This document shows positions 45,448 through 54,558 of a stretch of 64,000 nt of DNA, piece after piece. Under the pieces are notes generated by a model, which worked only from the letters and a program-made list of their open reading frames with translations, was not told the origin of the DNA and made no database searches. How positions within the stretch are numbered: position 1 is the first letter of the stretch; each line of letters begins with the position of its first letter. Source of the stretch: Planctomycetota bacterium (GTDB lineage Bacteria; Planctomycetota; Planctomycetia; Pirellulales; Pirellulaceae); the NCBI GenBank assembly GCA_027622275.1, contig JAQBZB010000005.1, forward strand, positions 1-64,000, written 5' to 3'. The position numbers were made by a program, and so were the translations under genes.

Positions 45448-46884
45448 ATGACAAATCCTTTCACTCGACGAAATTTCCTGAGCACCGCTTTCAACGGACT
45501 CGGCTCGCTTGCGCTCAGCGATCTGTTGGCCAGCGAGTCACTTGGTTCGCCGTCGGTTGTTGATCCGCTGGCCGCCGGCCAACCGCATCTGCCGCGACGG
45601 GCGAAGCACTGCATATTTCTTTTCATGCAAGGCGGCGTTAGTCAGCTTGACTCATTCGAGTACAAACCGGCGCTAAAGAAGGTGCATGGGAATCCGCTGC
45701 CGAGGATACCGAGCATCTCCGGCGAATTGCAGGGCCGGTTGTCCTTTCCGCACGTGGCGATTGGCAGCCCGTTTGAATTTCAACAGCACGGAGAATCCGG
45801 ACACTGGTTTTCCGAGTTGTACCCGCAAATCGCCCGGCACGCGGACAAGCTGGCGATGGTTCGCGGCATCAAGACGGACAACCAGAATCATGGACCATCG
45901 ACGCTGCACGTCACGACCGGCAGCCAGTTCCCCGGCAGCCCTTCGGTGGGTTCGTGGGTCAGCTACGGGCTGGGGTCACCTAACCGCAATATGCCCGGTT
46001 ACATCGTGATTCAAGATCCGCGCGGAGCGCCGGTGAATGGGGCCGCCGTGTGGGCGAACGGTTATCTGCCGGCTGCGTATCAAGGCACGTTGCTGCGGTC
46101 GAGCGGTACGCCGATTCTGAATCTGGCTCGGCCGGATGGAATCACTGCCGCGCAGCAGCGCCGCGAATTCGACGTACTGGCGTCGCTCAACCGCCGTCAT
46201 CTCGAATCCCGGCCCGACGACACGGAACTTGCCGCTCGCATCAACGCGTACGAGCTGGCATTTCGAATGCAGACAGAAGCTCCGGAGCTCGTTGACCTGT
46301 CGGGCGAGACGCAGGCGACGCAACAAGTCTACGGTCTCGATGACCCGGCCACGGCAGGTTTCGGCCGCCAGTGCCTGCTCGCGCGAAGGATGGTGGAAAG
46401 CGGAGTTCGTTACACGCTGTTGGTTCACGGTGTCCAAATCGGTCCGCACAGTTGGGACGATCATGGCGATGTGCAAGGCGGGATGAAGCGTCATTCGCGC
46501 GAGGTCGATCAGCCCGTGGCCGCGCTGTTGACGGATCTGCATGAACGAGGATTGCTCGAAGAGACGTTAGTTGTCTGGGCGTCCGAAATGGGACGCACTC
46601 CGTTCGTCAACGGCGCGATGAGTGACAAGCCCGGCCGCGAACACAATTCATGGAACCTCGTGATGTGGATGGCGGGCGGTGATGTGAAAGGTGGTTCGTC
46701 GGCCGGCGAGACCGATGAATTCGGTCTGCGATCGGTCGGCGAAGGGATTCACATCCGCGACGTACATGCCACGCTTCTGAATCTAATGGGTCTTGACGAT
46801 GAGCGGCTTCGCTACTTACATGCCGGCCGTCTGCGACAACTGACGGATATCGGCGGCAATGTGCTGCACGAGATCATGGGTTGA
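45448..46884 (+). CDS. DUF1501 (sulfatase-like) exported protein
   Basis: 478 residues from ATG 45448 (a TTG at 45439 is less likely). The signal is Tat-like (FTRRNFLSTAFNGLGSLALS). Core motifs are CIFLFMQGGVSQLDSFEYKP, TTGSQFPGSPSVGSWVSYG, HSWDDHGDV and VWASEMGRTPF. It starts 31 bp after the class II aldolase. It is the partner of the DUF1549/1553 gene at 42500. Confidence 0.87.
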   Translation: MTNPFTRRNFLSTAFNGLGSLALSDLLASESLGSPSVVDPLAAGQPHLPRRAKHCIFLFMQGGVSQLDSFEYKPALKKVHGNPLPRIPSISGELQGRLSFPHVAIGSPFEFQQHGESGHWFSELYPQIARHADKLAMVRGIKTDNQNHGPSTLHVTTGSQFPGSPSVGSWVSYGLGSPNRNMPGYIVIQDPRGAPVNGAAVWANGYLPAAYQGTLLRSSGTPILNLARPDGITAAQQRREFDVLASLNRRHLESRPDDTELAARINAYELAFRMQTEAPELVDLSGETQATQQVYGLDDPATAGFGRQCLLARRMVESGVRYTLLVHGVQIGPHSWDDHGDVQGGMKRHSREVDQPVAALLTDLHERGLLEETLVVWASEMGRTPFVNGAMSDKPGREHNSWNLVMWMAGGDVKGGSSAGETDEFGLRSVGEGIHIRDVHATLLNLMGLDDERLRYLHAGRLRQLTDIGGNVLHEIMG

Positions 46885-46921
46885 CACTTCTTCACTGAAT
46901 CTCGTCAATCCGTCGCATCGA

Positions 46922-47692
46922 TCAAGTGCCGTAGACTTCGTTCAAATCCGACGAAGACTGCTTGAGAGCCGCCATGAAGGCGCGAAAGTCGCCGCCATAG
47001 GCAATCAACTGAGCACCTTGCTCGCGAAGTTGTTTGACTTGTTCCCCCGAGCCGGCCGGACAGCCCCAGGCTTTGCCGTGCCGTTTTGCAGCGGCGGCAA
47101 CGGTTGCGACAGCGGCGTCCAGCGTCAGTTTGGTTTCGGTCTTCTTGATGCGCAAACCCAGATCGCCCGGCCCGATGAACAAGCCGTCGACACCATCCAC
47201 GGATGCGATTTCCTCGACGTTTGCGACCGCCTGCGGGGTCTCGATCTGAACGACGAGAAACGTCTCGCGGTTTGCCTCGTCGGTGTAGTCATCACCGCCG
47301 GCGAGAAAGAAGTCGCTGTCCAAGCCCGCACCGTCCAAGCCGCGATCGCCAAGCGGCGGGAACTTCACGGCGTCGACCAACATGCGCGCCTTGTCGGCCG
47401 TCGAGACGTGTGGAATCATCAACCCCGTCGCGCCGTCTTCCAAGTAGCGATACAGCCGAGTCTTCTCCAGCGTCGGTGCCCGCAGCATGCAGTCGATGTC
47501 GAAGAGATGAAAGTACGCGAGCAACGCCTGCACCTCGTGATCGCTCATCGCGCGGTGCTCCAGATCAAGCCAAATGCAGTCGTAGCCATAATGAGCCGCG
47601 TGCCGGATGTAGGCGGGAATGAAATGCCCGAGCGAACACATGCGGACCGGGTTGCTGGCTCGCAGACGCGCCAATGTTTTACTTTTTCGCAC
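46922..47692 (-). CDS. HpcH/HpaI-type aldolase
   Basis: 256 residues. HpaI motifs are present: WLDLEHRAMS, MLRAPTLEKTRLYRYLEDGA, MIPHVSTADKA, VVQIETPQAVANVEEI and LFIGPGDLGLR. These metal-dependent class II aldolases make or cleave 4-hydroxy-2-oxo acids, for instance 2-keto-3-deoxy sugar acids. That would follow naturally from the dehydratases at 39.9-42.2 kb. Same strand as the PhyH gene 37 bp upstream. Confidence 0.85.
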   Translation of the reverse strand: MRKSKTLARLRASNPVRMCSLGHFIPAYIRHAAHYGYDCIWLDLEHRAMSDHEVQALLAYFHLFDIDCMLRAPTLEKTRLYRYLEDGATGLMIPHVSTADKARMLVDAVKFPPLGDRGLDGAGLDSDFFLAGGDDYTDEANRETFLVVQIETPQAVANVEEIASVDGVDGLFIGPGDLGLRIKKTETKLTLDAAVATVAAAAKRHGKAWGCPAGSGEQVKQLREQGAQLIAYGGDFRAFMAALKQSSSDLNEVYGT

Positions 47693-47729
47693 AAGAGTTC
47701 CTTTGGATGAAGTTTAAGAAGCCATTCAC

Positions 47730-48587
47730 TCAATCACGCAGCCATCGGCTCGGGTTCATGCCGGGTGCTTCACGCGGCATGTTGGGCCGTTTGTTCCCAC
47801 CACCGAAGTCCCACACTCGCCGGTTCCGGCTCGCCAACAGCGACCGCACCGATTCCGGCACGCCCGCCAAATCCTCTTCTTTCCATTCGTCGACGTTTCC
47901 AATGGGGCCCGCCCAAGCCGGTCGATAGGCGATCGCCAGCATTTCCCGCGCGCAGTCGCCGGTGTTGGGAAAGTTGCCGTGAAACACGCGATGATTGATC
48001 AAGACCGCGGAACCAGCCCGAGCAGTTACCATGACTTCTTCCGGATGCGACTCGTAGCGCAAATAGGGATTGGCGGCGGCGTGCATGCACAGGTGCGATC
48101 GCGGCACGACGCGGAACGGCGACACTTCCGGCGTCAGATCGTCGAGGTAGTACAACACACGGACCAGCCAGGGGCAACTCCCCTCTTGCCCGAAGATCTC
48201 GGAGCCGTAGGGTTGGCCATCCGCGTGCAGGCTGATTCCCGGATGTCCCGGCTCGCTGCGTGCATAGGCATAGCTCATCAAGATGATTTCGCTGCCGAAC
48301 AACTCGCGCAGGAATGTCACGGTCGGCGGGTGTGCAATCAATTCGGTGATCCGTCCTCCCGCGAATTGGATTCCCGGGCAAACCTGCTGATGAATGCTGT
48401 AATCGACGGCCCGAGTCTGTAGCTTCGCGGTCTCCGCCTTCAGCGCGGCGATTTCCACTGCGTCAAGCAAATCGGGCAGCACGAGGTAGCCTTCGACTTC
48501 GAGCTGCCGAATCCGCTCGCCAAGCGTCAACGCCGACCAGTCTCGGTGATCGAGTCGCGGGCTGTGAGTGTTTGTCAGGCTTTCCAT
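47730..48587 (-). CDS. Phytanoyl-CoA dioxygenase (PhyH) family protein
   Basis: 285 residues with a cupin-type 2-oxoglutarate Fe(II) oxygenase core. Iron ligands are H121 and D123 (ISLHADG) and H203 (VFHGNFPN). The 2-oxoglutarate Arg is probably in AIAYRP. N-terminal LEVEGYLVLPDLL is typical of the family. The substrate is unknown; planctomycetes carry many such genes near catabolic clusters. ATG 48587. The hairpin at 48633-48685 lies in its upstream region. Confidence 0.85.
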   Translation of the reverse strand: MESLTNTHSPRLDHRDWSALTLGERIRQLEVEGYLVLPDLLDAVEIAALKAETAKLQTRAVDYSIHQQVCPGIQFAGGRITELIAHPPTVTFLRELFGSEIILMSYAYARSEPGHPGISLHADGQPYGSEIFGQEGSCPWLVRVLYYLDDLTPEVSPFRVVPRSHLCMHAAANPYLRYESHPEEVMVTARAGSAVLINHRVFHGNFPNTGDCAREMLAIAYRPAWAGPIGNVDEWKEEDLAGVPESVRSLLASRNRRVWDFGGGNKRPNMPREAPGMNPSRWLRD

Positions 48588-48632
48588 TTGGATTCACGTA
48601 ACCGGTCGGTTATGTTCAGGCTTGGACCGTTC

Positions 48633-48685
48633 GTAGTGGTGGCTTCCAGCCACCACATTCAGCGGCGGCTGGAAGCCACCGCTAC
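48633..48685. repeat. REP-like hairpin between divergent genes
   Basis: The 19-bp arms at 48633-48651 and 48667-48685 (core GTGGCTTCCAGCC) pair with one mismatch. It lies in the 117-bp gap between the PhyH and sialidase genes, which must also hold both promoters. Confidence 0.6.
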
Positions 48686-48704
48686 TTCAATGCGGAGATT
48701 ATAG

Positions 48705-49808
48705 ATGACACGAGGCCAGTTAAGAATCGTGGGTCAAGGCATGTTGTCGCATGACCCAGGTCACGGTGCGTTCATGCCGTCGATTACGCCGCTGGACGAC
48801 GGGACGTGGATTGCGTGTCAGCATGTCGGCCGGGAGCTTGGTTCCGCGGACAACCGCATCGAAGTGCTGCGATCGAGCGACGGCCGGGAGTGGCGCAACC
48901 AAGGCTGCATGCACGCCGTTGATGAGCGCTGGTCGTATCGCGGCCCCGACATCGAGCAGTTGCCGGATGGACGACTTGTCATGACAGCAACTCGATTCGA
49001 AGTTACGGATGCAGCGCTGTTCGACCCCAATTCGGAAGGCTTACAACGTCCCGAGATGCTGCTCTTCTGGTCGGAGGATCAAGGGGCGACTTGGTCGCCG
49101 CCTCAGATCGTCCCCGTGGACCTGCCGCCGGCAAAGTACACCTGGAACAGAGCGGGCCGGCTCATCCAGTGTTCGCCCACGCGGTGGCTGTACCCGTTCG
49201 AAACCTGGAAGCCAGATGGCTACGATGGGCCGCCCGATCAAAAGGCCGCCACCGTGATTTCCACCGATCAAGGCCGAACATGGGGCGAGCTGACGGTCAT
49301 GGCAGACGACACCAGCGGCCAGCTGCTGTGGTGGGATCAGATGAACGTGCGACTGCCTGACGGACGGCTGTTTGACATGTTGTGGACTCATCGCTACGGG
49401 ACCAAGGAAGATCTCGCCGTCCATTGGATCATCTCGGGCGACGAAGGACGCAGCTGGTCCGAGCCGCGACCGACGAACTTGCCCGGGCAAGTCTGTTGCC
49501 CCATCGCGTTGCCCGACGGACGGATCGCCGCGATCTACAATCACCGCACGCCGCCACAGGGAATCCGTGTCGCGTTGAGCGAAGACTTTTCGCACTTCGA
49601 TCGCGAACGGGAAGTCGTGGTCTTCGATGCCGGAGCCGAAGCGACGTTCGGCCACACGGACCACGAGAATTTCCTTGCCGAACACATGCTGATCGCCTTT
49701 GGAAAGCCGGGGGGCATTTGTCTCGCGGATGGTACTTTGCTCACGTTCTTTTGGTGTACGTCACAAGGGATCACCCATACCCGCTGGGTACGGTTGTCCG
49801 TCGACTGA
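48705..49808 (+). CDS. Sialidase/BNR-repeat family protein
   Basis: 367 residues with four Asp-box repeats of the S-x-D-x-G-x-T-W type (SSDGREWRN, SEDQGATWSPP, STDQGRTWGE, SGDEGRSWSEP), giving a six-bladed sialidase propeller. No signal peptide is seen, so it may act in the cytoplasm. The catalytic Arg triad of true sialidases cannot be assigned by eye, so the activity is unproven. Context: sugar-acid and hydroxy-acid genes on both sides. Confidence 0.75.
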   Translation: MTRGQLRIVGQGMLSHDPGHGAFMPSITPLDDGTWIACQHVGRELGSADNRIEVLRSSDGREWRNQGCMHAVDERWSYRGPDIEQLPDGRLVMTATRFEVTDAALFDPNSEGLQRPEMLLFWSEDQGATWSPPQIVPVDLPPAKYTWNRAGRLIQCSPTRWLYPFETWKPDGYDGPPDQKAATVISTDQGRTWGELTVMADDTSGQLLWWDQMNVRLPDGRLFDMLWTHRYGTKEDLAVHWIISGDEGRSWSEPRPTNLPGQVCCPIALPDGRIAAIYNHRTPPQGIRVALSEDFSHFDREREVVVFDAGAEATFGHTDHENFLAEHMLIAFGKPGGICLADGTLLTFFWCTSQGITHTRWVRLSVD

Positions 49809-49809
49809 G

Positions 49810-49862
49810 AGGTCGCGGAGGTCAGAGGTCAGAAGTCAGAGGTCAGAAGCGAGAAACCAGGA
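49810..49862. repeat. Degenerate GGTCAGA short repeats
   Basis: A stretch of 6-8-bp repeats (AGGTCAGA, AAGTCAGA and variants) fills the gap between the sialidase and FMN oxidase genes. It looks like a simple-sequence expansion, and any effect on the downstream ribosome-binding site is speculative. Confidence 0.6.
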
Positions 49863-49869
49863 GATCACT

Positions 49870-51063
49870 ATGGATCGTCGATCATTTGCGCAATTACTAA
49901 CACTCGGCGCGGGCACTTTGGGGCTGCAACAAGCTGCGGCACGAGCCGACGACGTGGACGCAGTGCCAGGCGCGAAGCCGCAACAAAACAAGACTCACCC
50001 GCAGCCGGTGAATGTGGCGGACTTTCAGGCGCTGGCCGAGTCCACGCTGCCGAAAGCAACTTTCGAATACATCACGACGGGTTCTGCGGATCAGATCACC
50101 TTGCACGAGAATCTCGCGGCCTTTCAGCGGTTGCGCGTCTATCCGCCGCTGATGAAAGGCGTGTCGGACGCCGATCTCTCGACAACTGCGTTGGGCCAGA
50201 AGATCAACCTCCCCGTGATCTTGGCGCCAGTCGCGGGTCAACGTATGTATCACGCCCAGGGAGGTTTGGCGGCGGCGCGAGCTGCCGCCGCCGCGGGGAC
50301 GATCTATGGAGTCAGCAGCAGCGTCGGGCACAGCGTCGAGGAAATCGCCACATCCAGCAACGGACCGAAGTGGTTTCAGCTGTACGTTCCCAAAGATCGG
50401 GCGGTCGCGCGCCGGCTTGTCGAACGCGTCGATCGGGCTGGCTACGAAGCGATCATCGTCACCGTTGATCTTGGCGAATGGAAAGACGCCGACCGCCGTA
50501 ACCGCTTCGCGCTGCCCAAGGAGATGTTGGTCAAGCATCTGCGCGACGTCGGCTTCGACCAGATCACCGACCAGATGAGTTACGAAGAAGTTGCCGCTTT
50601 CAACGCCGACGCTTGGGATCTCTCGCTTTCCTGGGAGTTCTTTGCCTGGCTGCGTGGCATTACGAAGCTGCCGCTGCTGATCAAAGGCGTGTTGCGGCCC
50701 GAAGACGCGAGAAAGGCGGTCTCGATCGGGCTTGATGGCATTGTCGTTTCCAATCATGGCGGGCGTCGGCTCGACGGCATGCCGGCGACGATCGACGTGC
50801 TGCCGGGCGTCGTCGAAGCGGTTACTGGCCGGACGGAGGTGTTCATGGACGGAGGCGTCCGGCGCGGCACCGATGTGTTGAAGGCGCTGGCGTTGGGTGC
50901 GCGAGCCGTTTTGATCGGCCGGCCTTATGCCTGGGCTTTGGCCGCGGACGGCGAGGCTGGAGTCACCAAAGTCATCGACCTGTTTCGCGAAGAATTGCTC
51001 AACGCCATGCTGGCGACTGGATGTGCTCAGATCAGTGACATCGAGCCTTCGCTGATCGCATGA
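49870..51063 (+). CDS. FMN-dependent alpha-hydroxy acid dehydrogenase/oxidase
   Basis: 397 residues from ATG 49870. The lactate/glycolate oxidase family fold is visible: FEYITTGSADQITLHEN (substrate Tyr), PVILAPVAGQRMYHAQGGLA, FQLYVPKDR, LLIKGVLRPEDA (catalytic Lys), VSNHGGRRLDGMPATIDVLP (catalytic His-x-x-x-Arg) and MDGGVRRGTDVLKALALGA. The N-terminus (MDRRSFAQLLTLGAGTLG) is an export-type leader, unusual for the family. It would oxidise a 2-hydroxy acid to a 2-oxo acid. Confidence 0.87.
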   Translation: MDRRSFAQLLTLGAGTLGLQQAAARADDVDAVPGAKPQQNKTHPQPVNVADFQALAESTLPKATFEYITTGSADQITLHENLAAFQRLRVYPPLMKGVSDADLSTTALGQKINLPVILAPVAGQRMYHAQGGLAAARAAAAAGTIYGVSSSVGHSVEEIATSSNGPKWFQLYVPKDRAVARRLVERVDRAGYEAIIVTVDLGEWKDADRRNRFALPKEMLVKHLRDVGFDQITDQMSYEEVAAFNADAWDLSLSWEFFAWLRGITKLPLLIKGVLRPEDARKAVSIGLDGIVVSNHGGRRLDGMPATIDVLPGVVEAVTGRTEVFMDGGVRRGTDVLKALALGARAVLIGRPYAWALAADGEAGVTKVIDLFREELLNAMLATGCAQISDIEPSLIA

Positions 51064-51081
51064 AGCCGCTCACTAGCCGCT

Positions 51082-52011
51082 TTACAACTTGCTCGCTTTC
51101 GTCAATGGTGCCGGCAGATGCTTGTGCATGGTCAGCTCGTTGCCGTGGGCGTTGTACGACACCTCGTCCATCAGGGATTCGATCAGCGTGAGGCCACGAC
51201 CAGCGCCTTGCTCGAACCGATCCGTCGCCTTACGACTTGCGACAAAGCTTGTACTAAAGCCGCGGCCTTGATCGCGGATCACGAAACGCGCGTCCGTCGG
51301 CGTCAGATGCACGACGACAAGGATCCTGCGCTCACCAATGTGCGGGTCCCGACAGCGTTCATCGACTAAACGGCAGAGCAAGTGGTCGTCCAGCTCGGAA
51401 CGAACTTTGGCCAATTCGTGTTCGTCAATTTCGAGATTGCCATGATACATGGCATTCAGCAGCGCTTCTTCCAACGCTTCGCCACTACGAATCCTCTCGA
51501 CCGTGTCGCCGAACTCCTGGTCGACCATGACCTGTTGAACATGGTCGACGAGCGCCCGTATCAACGACAAATCGTTTTCCAGCCAAAAACGACCGTTGTA
51601 CTCCAACATACACTGCCGCAATCGTTCATGGTTCCGCTGTACCAGCGCGTGTCCGACGACGCGGTCAACCGTCTCGACCAATCGTTCGGCCTGCTTCGCC
51701 TTAGGCACATAGCTGGCGGCTCCCGCGTCCAATGAGTCGATCGCCGTGGTTTCATCGCCGTAAGCCGTCATCAAGATCACTGGCAGATCCGGATACTGGC
51801 GTCGCACCTGACGAACCAACTCCAGCCCATCCATCTCCGGCATGAGCAAGTCAGTCACCACCAGATCAGGAGGCGCAGCATCGATCTTGTCCATCGCTTC
51901 TTTGCCGTTCTCCGCCAGCTCTACGCGGTAGCTCGGATTTCGTATCAACAGTGATTCGACGAGCAGCCTTTCCACGGGCGAATCGTCAACAACGAGGATC
52001 GTGGTAGTCAT
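51082..52011 (-). CDS. Response regulator with C-terminal HATPase domain
   Basis: 309 residues. The receiver domain (1-120) has phospho-acceptor D54 (VTDLLMPEMDG). The C-terminal region (about 155-300) is an anti-sigma/HATPase_c_2-type ATPase with EEALLNAMYHGN and DQGRGF. The layout is like RsbW-related switch kinases driven by a receiver. It faces away from the histidine kinase gene at 52220, with a palindromic site in between. Its likely target is an anti-sigma-factor pathway. Confidence 0.85.
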   Translation of the reverse strand: MTTTILVVDDSPVERLLVESLLIRNPSYRVELAENGKEAMDKIDAAPPDLVVTDLLMPEMDGLELVRQVRRQYPDLPVILMTAYGDETTAIDSLDAGAASYVPKAKQAERLVETVDRVVGHALVQRNHERLRQCMLEYNGRFWLENDLSLIRALVDHVQQVMVDQEFGDTVERIRSGEALEEALLNAMYHGNLEIDEHELAKVRSELDDHLLCRLVDERCRDPHIGERRILVVVHLTPTDARFVIRDQGRGFSTSFVASRKATDRFEQGAGRGLTLIESLMDEVSYNAHGNELTMHKHLPAPLTKASKL

Positions 52012-52114
52012 GGCTTTTCTCCGTGGGCACCGAGTGGCAGATTCTGTCCGTCCGTGCCATCAATTGTCGACGATCGCATTCGTCAAGCTAATCAGGAGAA
52101 TGCGGTATGCGGCA

Positions 52115-52129
52115 TGGGGGATTCCCCGA
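52115..52129. promoter_or_regulatory. Palindromic motif, site 1
   Basis: TGGGGGATTCCCCGA is one base away from the perfect 7-1-7 palindrome TCGGGGATTCCCCGA. It lies 103 bp from the start of the receiver-HATPase gene and 90 bp from the histidine kinase start, in the divergent region. A related copy (53971-53985) and an exact copy (57555-57569) occur nearby. A binding site for the LuxR-type regulator at 53283 is inferred. Confidence 0.5.
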
Positions 52130-52219
52130 TGCCACGATTGCTTGACGATCGGCGGCTTGGCGTGCCACACTAAAGGCGTTCCGCAACCGATGTCTATCCT
52201 TTCCACGAGTTGTTGCGTG

Positions 52220-53302
52220 ATGAATGGCAAGCCCATCACGATCTTGGCGATCGAAGACAGTGTGGCCGACGCACATTTGCTTCGGTCGATCCTGAACGGA
52301 GTCGCCCGGTTTGACTTCGACCTGCGGCACGAGAGTCAACTCGCCGATGGTCTGAGCGTGTTGTCGGGGGAGGATTGCGACGTCGTTCTATTGGATCTCA
52401 TGCTGCCAGACAGCATGGGGCTTGAAACGGTAGATCGCGTCCATCTCGCGGCACCTTACACGCCGATCATCGTCTTAACAAACGTCGACGACGAAGTGAA
52501 CGCCTTCGAAGCCGTCCGCCGCGGCGCACAGGATTACTTGTTCAAGTCACGCCTGGACGGCCCTTTGGTGTCGCGGGCCATCATGTACGCCATCGAGCGC
52601 AAGCGAGCCGAGCGGGTGTTGAACGAGAGCATCGTCCAACGTCAGATTCTGGAAGCGGAAGTGCTGAAGATCAGCACCCACGAGCAGCAACGGATCAGTC
52701 AAGACCTGCATGACAGCGTTGGCCAGCAACTGACCGGTTTGAGTTACATGGCCAGTAGTCTGGCAAAACGACTGGCCCGCGGTTCGCTTCCCGAAGCTGC
52801 CGACGCGCAGATGATCGTTGAAGGAATCCAAACGGCCTTGATGGAAGTCCGCCGCGCCATTCGCGGCCTGGCGCCGGTCGACGTCGATGCCGAGGGGCTC
52901 ATGGTGGCCCTCAAGAGGCTTGCCGCGAGTACCGGGCAGCGATGCGGCGTCGAGTGTCGCTTCACTTGTCATGACCCGGTTCGCATCGAAGACAACGATA
53001 GCGCGACACATCTGTACCGCATCGCCCAAGAGGCGCTGCACAATGCGGTCAAGCACTCCGGCGCTGGGCGTGTGCTCGTCAGTCTGTGTCGGCGAAAAGA
53101 CCATCTCGTGCTGGAAGTGTCCGACGATGGCACCGGGCTGAACGGCGAGGCGTCGAGTGACTCTGGCATGGGCTTGCACATCATGCACTACCGCGCGCGG
53201 ATGATCGGTGCCACATTGAATGTTTCGTCCGCCGCCGAACACGGGACTACCATTACCTGCACCGTCAAACAGGAGTTCGCTCATGCCGGCAACAATACTT
53301 AA
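52220..53302 (+). CDS. Receiver-histidine kinase hybrid protein
   Basis: 360 residues from ATG 52220. An N-terminal receiver has D59 (VVLLDLMLPDS). A HisKA_3 dimerisation domain follows with H164 (RISQDLHDSVGQQLTGL), then a HATPase with N-box EALHNAVKHSG and G1 SDDGTGL. This is the NarX/UhpB-type kinase layout without a membrane sensor, so it is cytoplasmic and takes its input through the receiver. It overlaps the LuxR-type regulator gene by 20 bp, a typical cognate pair. Confidence 0.88.
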   Translation: MNGKPITILAIEDSVADAHLLRSILNGVARFDFDLRHESQLADGLSVLSGEDCDVVLLDLMLPDSMGLETVDRVHLAAPYTPIIVLTNVDDEVNAFEAVRRGAQDYLFKSRLDGPLVSRAIMYAIERKRAERVLNESIVQRQILEAEVLKISTHEQQRISQDLHDSVGQQLTGLSYMASSLAKRLARGSLPEAADAQMIVEGIQTALMEVRRAIRGLAPVDVDAEGLMVALKRLAASTGQRCGVECRFTCHDPVRIEDNDSATHLYRIAQEALHNAVKHSGAGRVLVSLCRRKDHLVLEVSDDGTGLNGEASSDSGMGLHIMHYRARMIGATLNVSSAAEHGTTITCTVKQEFAHAGNNT

Positions 53303-53963
53303 GATGAGGACGACGCCGATCAGAATTCTGATCGTCGATGATCACGCTCTGGTCCGATTGGGACTTGCCCAATTAATCTCGGACGAACCGGACATGGAGG
53401 TGTGCGGTGATGCGAGCGACGCCGACGAGGCTCTGGCCAAGGTCAAGGAGTTGCAGCCACATCTCGTGATCTTGGACATCTCGTTGCAACGAGGCAACGG
53501 CATTGAACTGACCAAATGCCTCAAGGCCCGTCATCCGAACGTCAAGGTGCTGATCTCTTCGATGCATGACGAGTCCCTGTTTGCCGAACGTGCGTTGCGC
53601 GCCGGAGCACTCGGTTATATCAACAAGCAGGAAGCCACGGACAAAGTCATCGGAGCGATCCGGCAAGTGCTCGACGGGCAGATCTACCTGAGCTCGGAAA
53701 TGACCAATCATCTGCTGCATCGCCTTGGGAACCATCGCGATGAACTGCTCGAACGACCGTCGCTGGAATCGCTGTCCGACCGCGAGTGGGAAGTGTTCGA
53801 GCTGATCGGCCGCGGACTCGCCACGCGTCAGATCGCCAAACAGTTGCATCTCAGCATCAAGACCATCGAGACACACCGCGAGCACATCAAAGAGAAGCTG
53901 GCTCTGACCAGCGGCGCCGAGCTAACGCGGCATGCCATACAGTGGGTGTTGGAAGACAGTTGA
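53283..53963 (+). CDS. LuxR/NarL-type response regulator
   Basis: 226 residues from ATG 53283 with CAGGAG 7 nt upstream. The receiver has D65 (VILDISLQRGN), and the LuxR helix-turn-helix covers about 156-220 (LSDREWEVFELIGRGLATRQ, LHLSIKTIETHREHIKEKL). The gene overlaps the kinase gene, so it is its partner. Regulators of this type bind short palindromes; the TCGGGGATTCCCCGA-type sites nearby are the obvious candidates. Confidence 0.9.
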   Translation: MPATILKMRTTPIRILIVDDHALVRLGLAQLISDEPDMEVCGDASDADEALAKVKELQPHLVILDISLQRGNGIELTKCLKARHPNVKVLISSMHDESLFAERALRAGALGYINKQEATDKVIGAIRQVLDGQIYLSSEMTNHLLHRLGNHRDELLERPSLESLSDREWEVFELIGRGLATRQIAKQLHLSIKTIETHREHIKEKLALTSGAELTRHAIQWVLEDS

Positions 53964-53970
53964 CCAGCGT

Positions 53971-53985
53971 CGGGGATTGTCCGAT
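53971..53985. promoter_or_regulatory. Palindromic motif, site 2
   Basis: TCGGGGATTGTCCGA has the left half of the palindrome intact and two changes in the right half. It lies 129 bp upstream of the UspA start and just after the regulator gene. A reverse half-site (GTCCCCCGA) follows at about 53999-54007. Confidence 0.45.
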
Positions 53986-54114
53986 GGCAAATGCATCCGT
54001 CCCCCGATACAGAGCTAGGCTGGGCAGGTCCTAGAATTGGCAAGGTGGTTTCATGTCGAAGCAAGACTCCGGCGGAGCGCGGAGTGTGAGCAGAATGCAA
54101 GGGAGATGAATAGA

Positions 54115-54558
54115 ATGAATGCCCGCACAATCCTGTTCCCAACCGATTTTTCGCACTGCGGCGACGCAGCCTTGGAGATGGCAACCTCGCTCGCCCTGGA
54201 GAGCGGCGCGAAGTTGTTGATCGTCCACGTCGAGGAGCCGGCTGCCGGTTACGGTGGAGGTGAACTCTTTGCCTTCCCGCTCGACACGACCGACGATTTG
54301 TTGGCAACGCTAACGAGGGTCATACCAACCGATCCTAATGTTGCTTACGAACATCGGCTCGTCACTGGCGAGCCTGCTCACGCGATCGTCCGCTTGGCCA
54401 CACAAGAGAACGCGGACATGATCGTCATCGGCACGCATGGCCGGACCGGGCTGACGCGACTGTTGATGGGCAGCGTTGCGGAGTCGGTTGTGCGACGCGC
54501 CGCGTGTCCCGTGATCACCGTCAAGCAAAACGCCGAGATGGCGCAGCAAACGCACTGA
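54115..54558 (+). CDS. Universal stress protein (UspA family)
   Basis: 147 residues from ATG 54115, where GGGAG sits 9 nt upstream; an ATG at 54106 is too close to that sequence. ILFPTDFSHCGDAALEMA at the start and the ATP-binding GTHGRTGLTRLLMGSVAE (G-x2-G-x9-G-S) near the end identify an ATP-binding UspA. Likely stress-induced under the two-component pair upstream. Confidence 0.88.
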   Translation: MNARTILFPTDFSHCGDAALEMATSLALESGAKLLIVHVEEPAAGYGGGELFAFPLDTTDDLLATLTRVIPTDPNVAYEHRLVTGEPAHAIVRLATQENADMIVIGTHGRTGLTRLLMGSVAESVVRRAACPVITVKQNAEMAQQTH

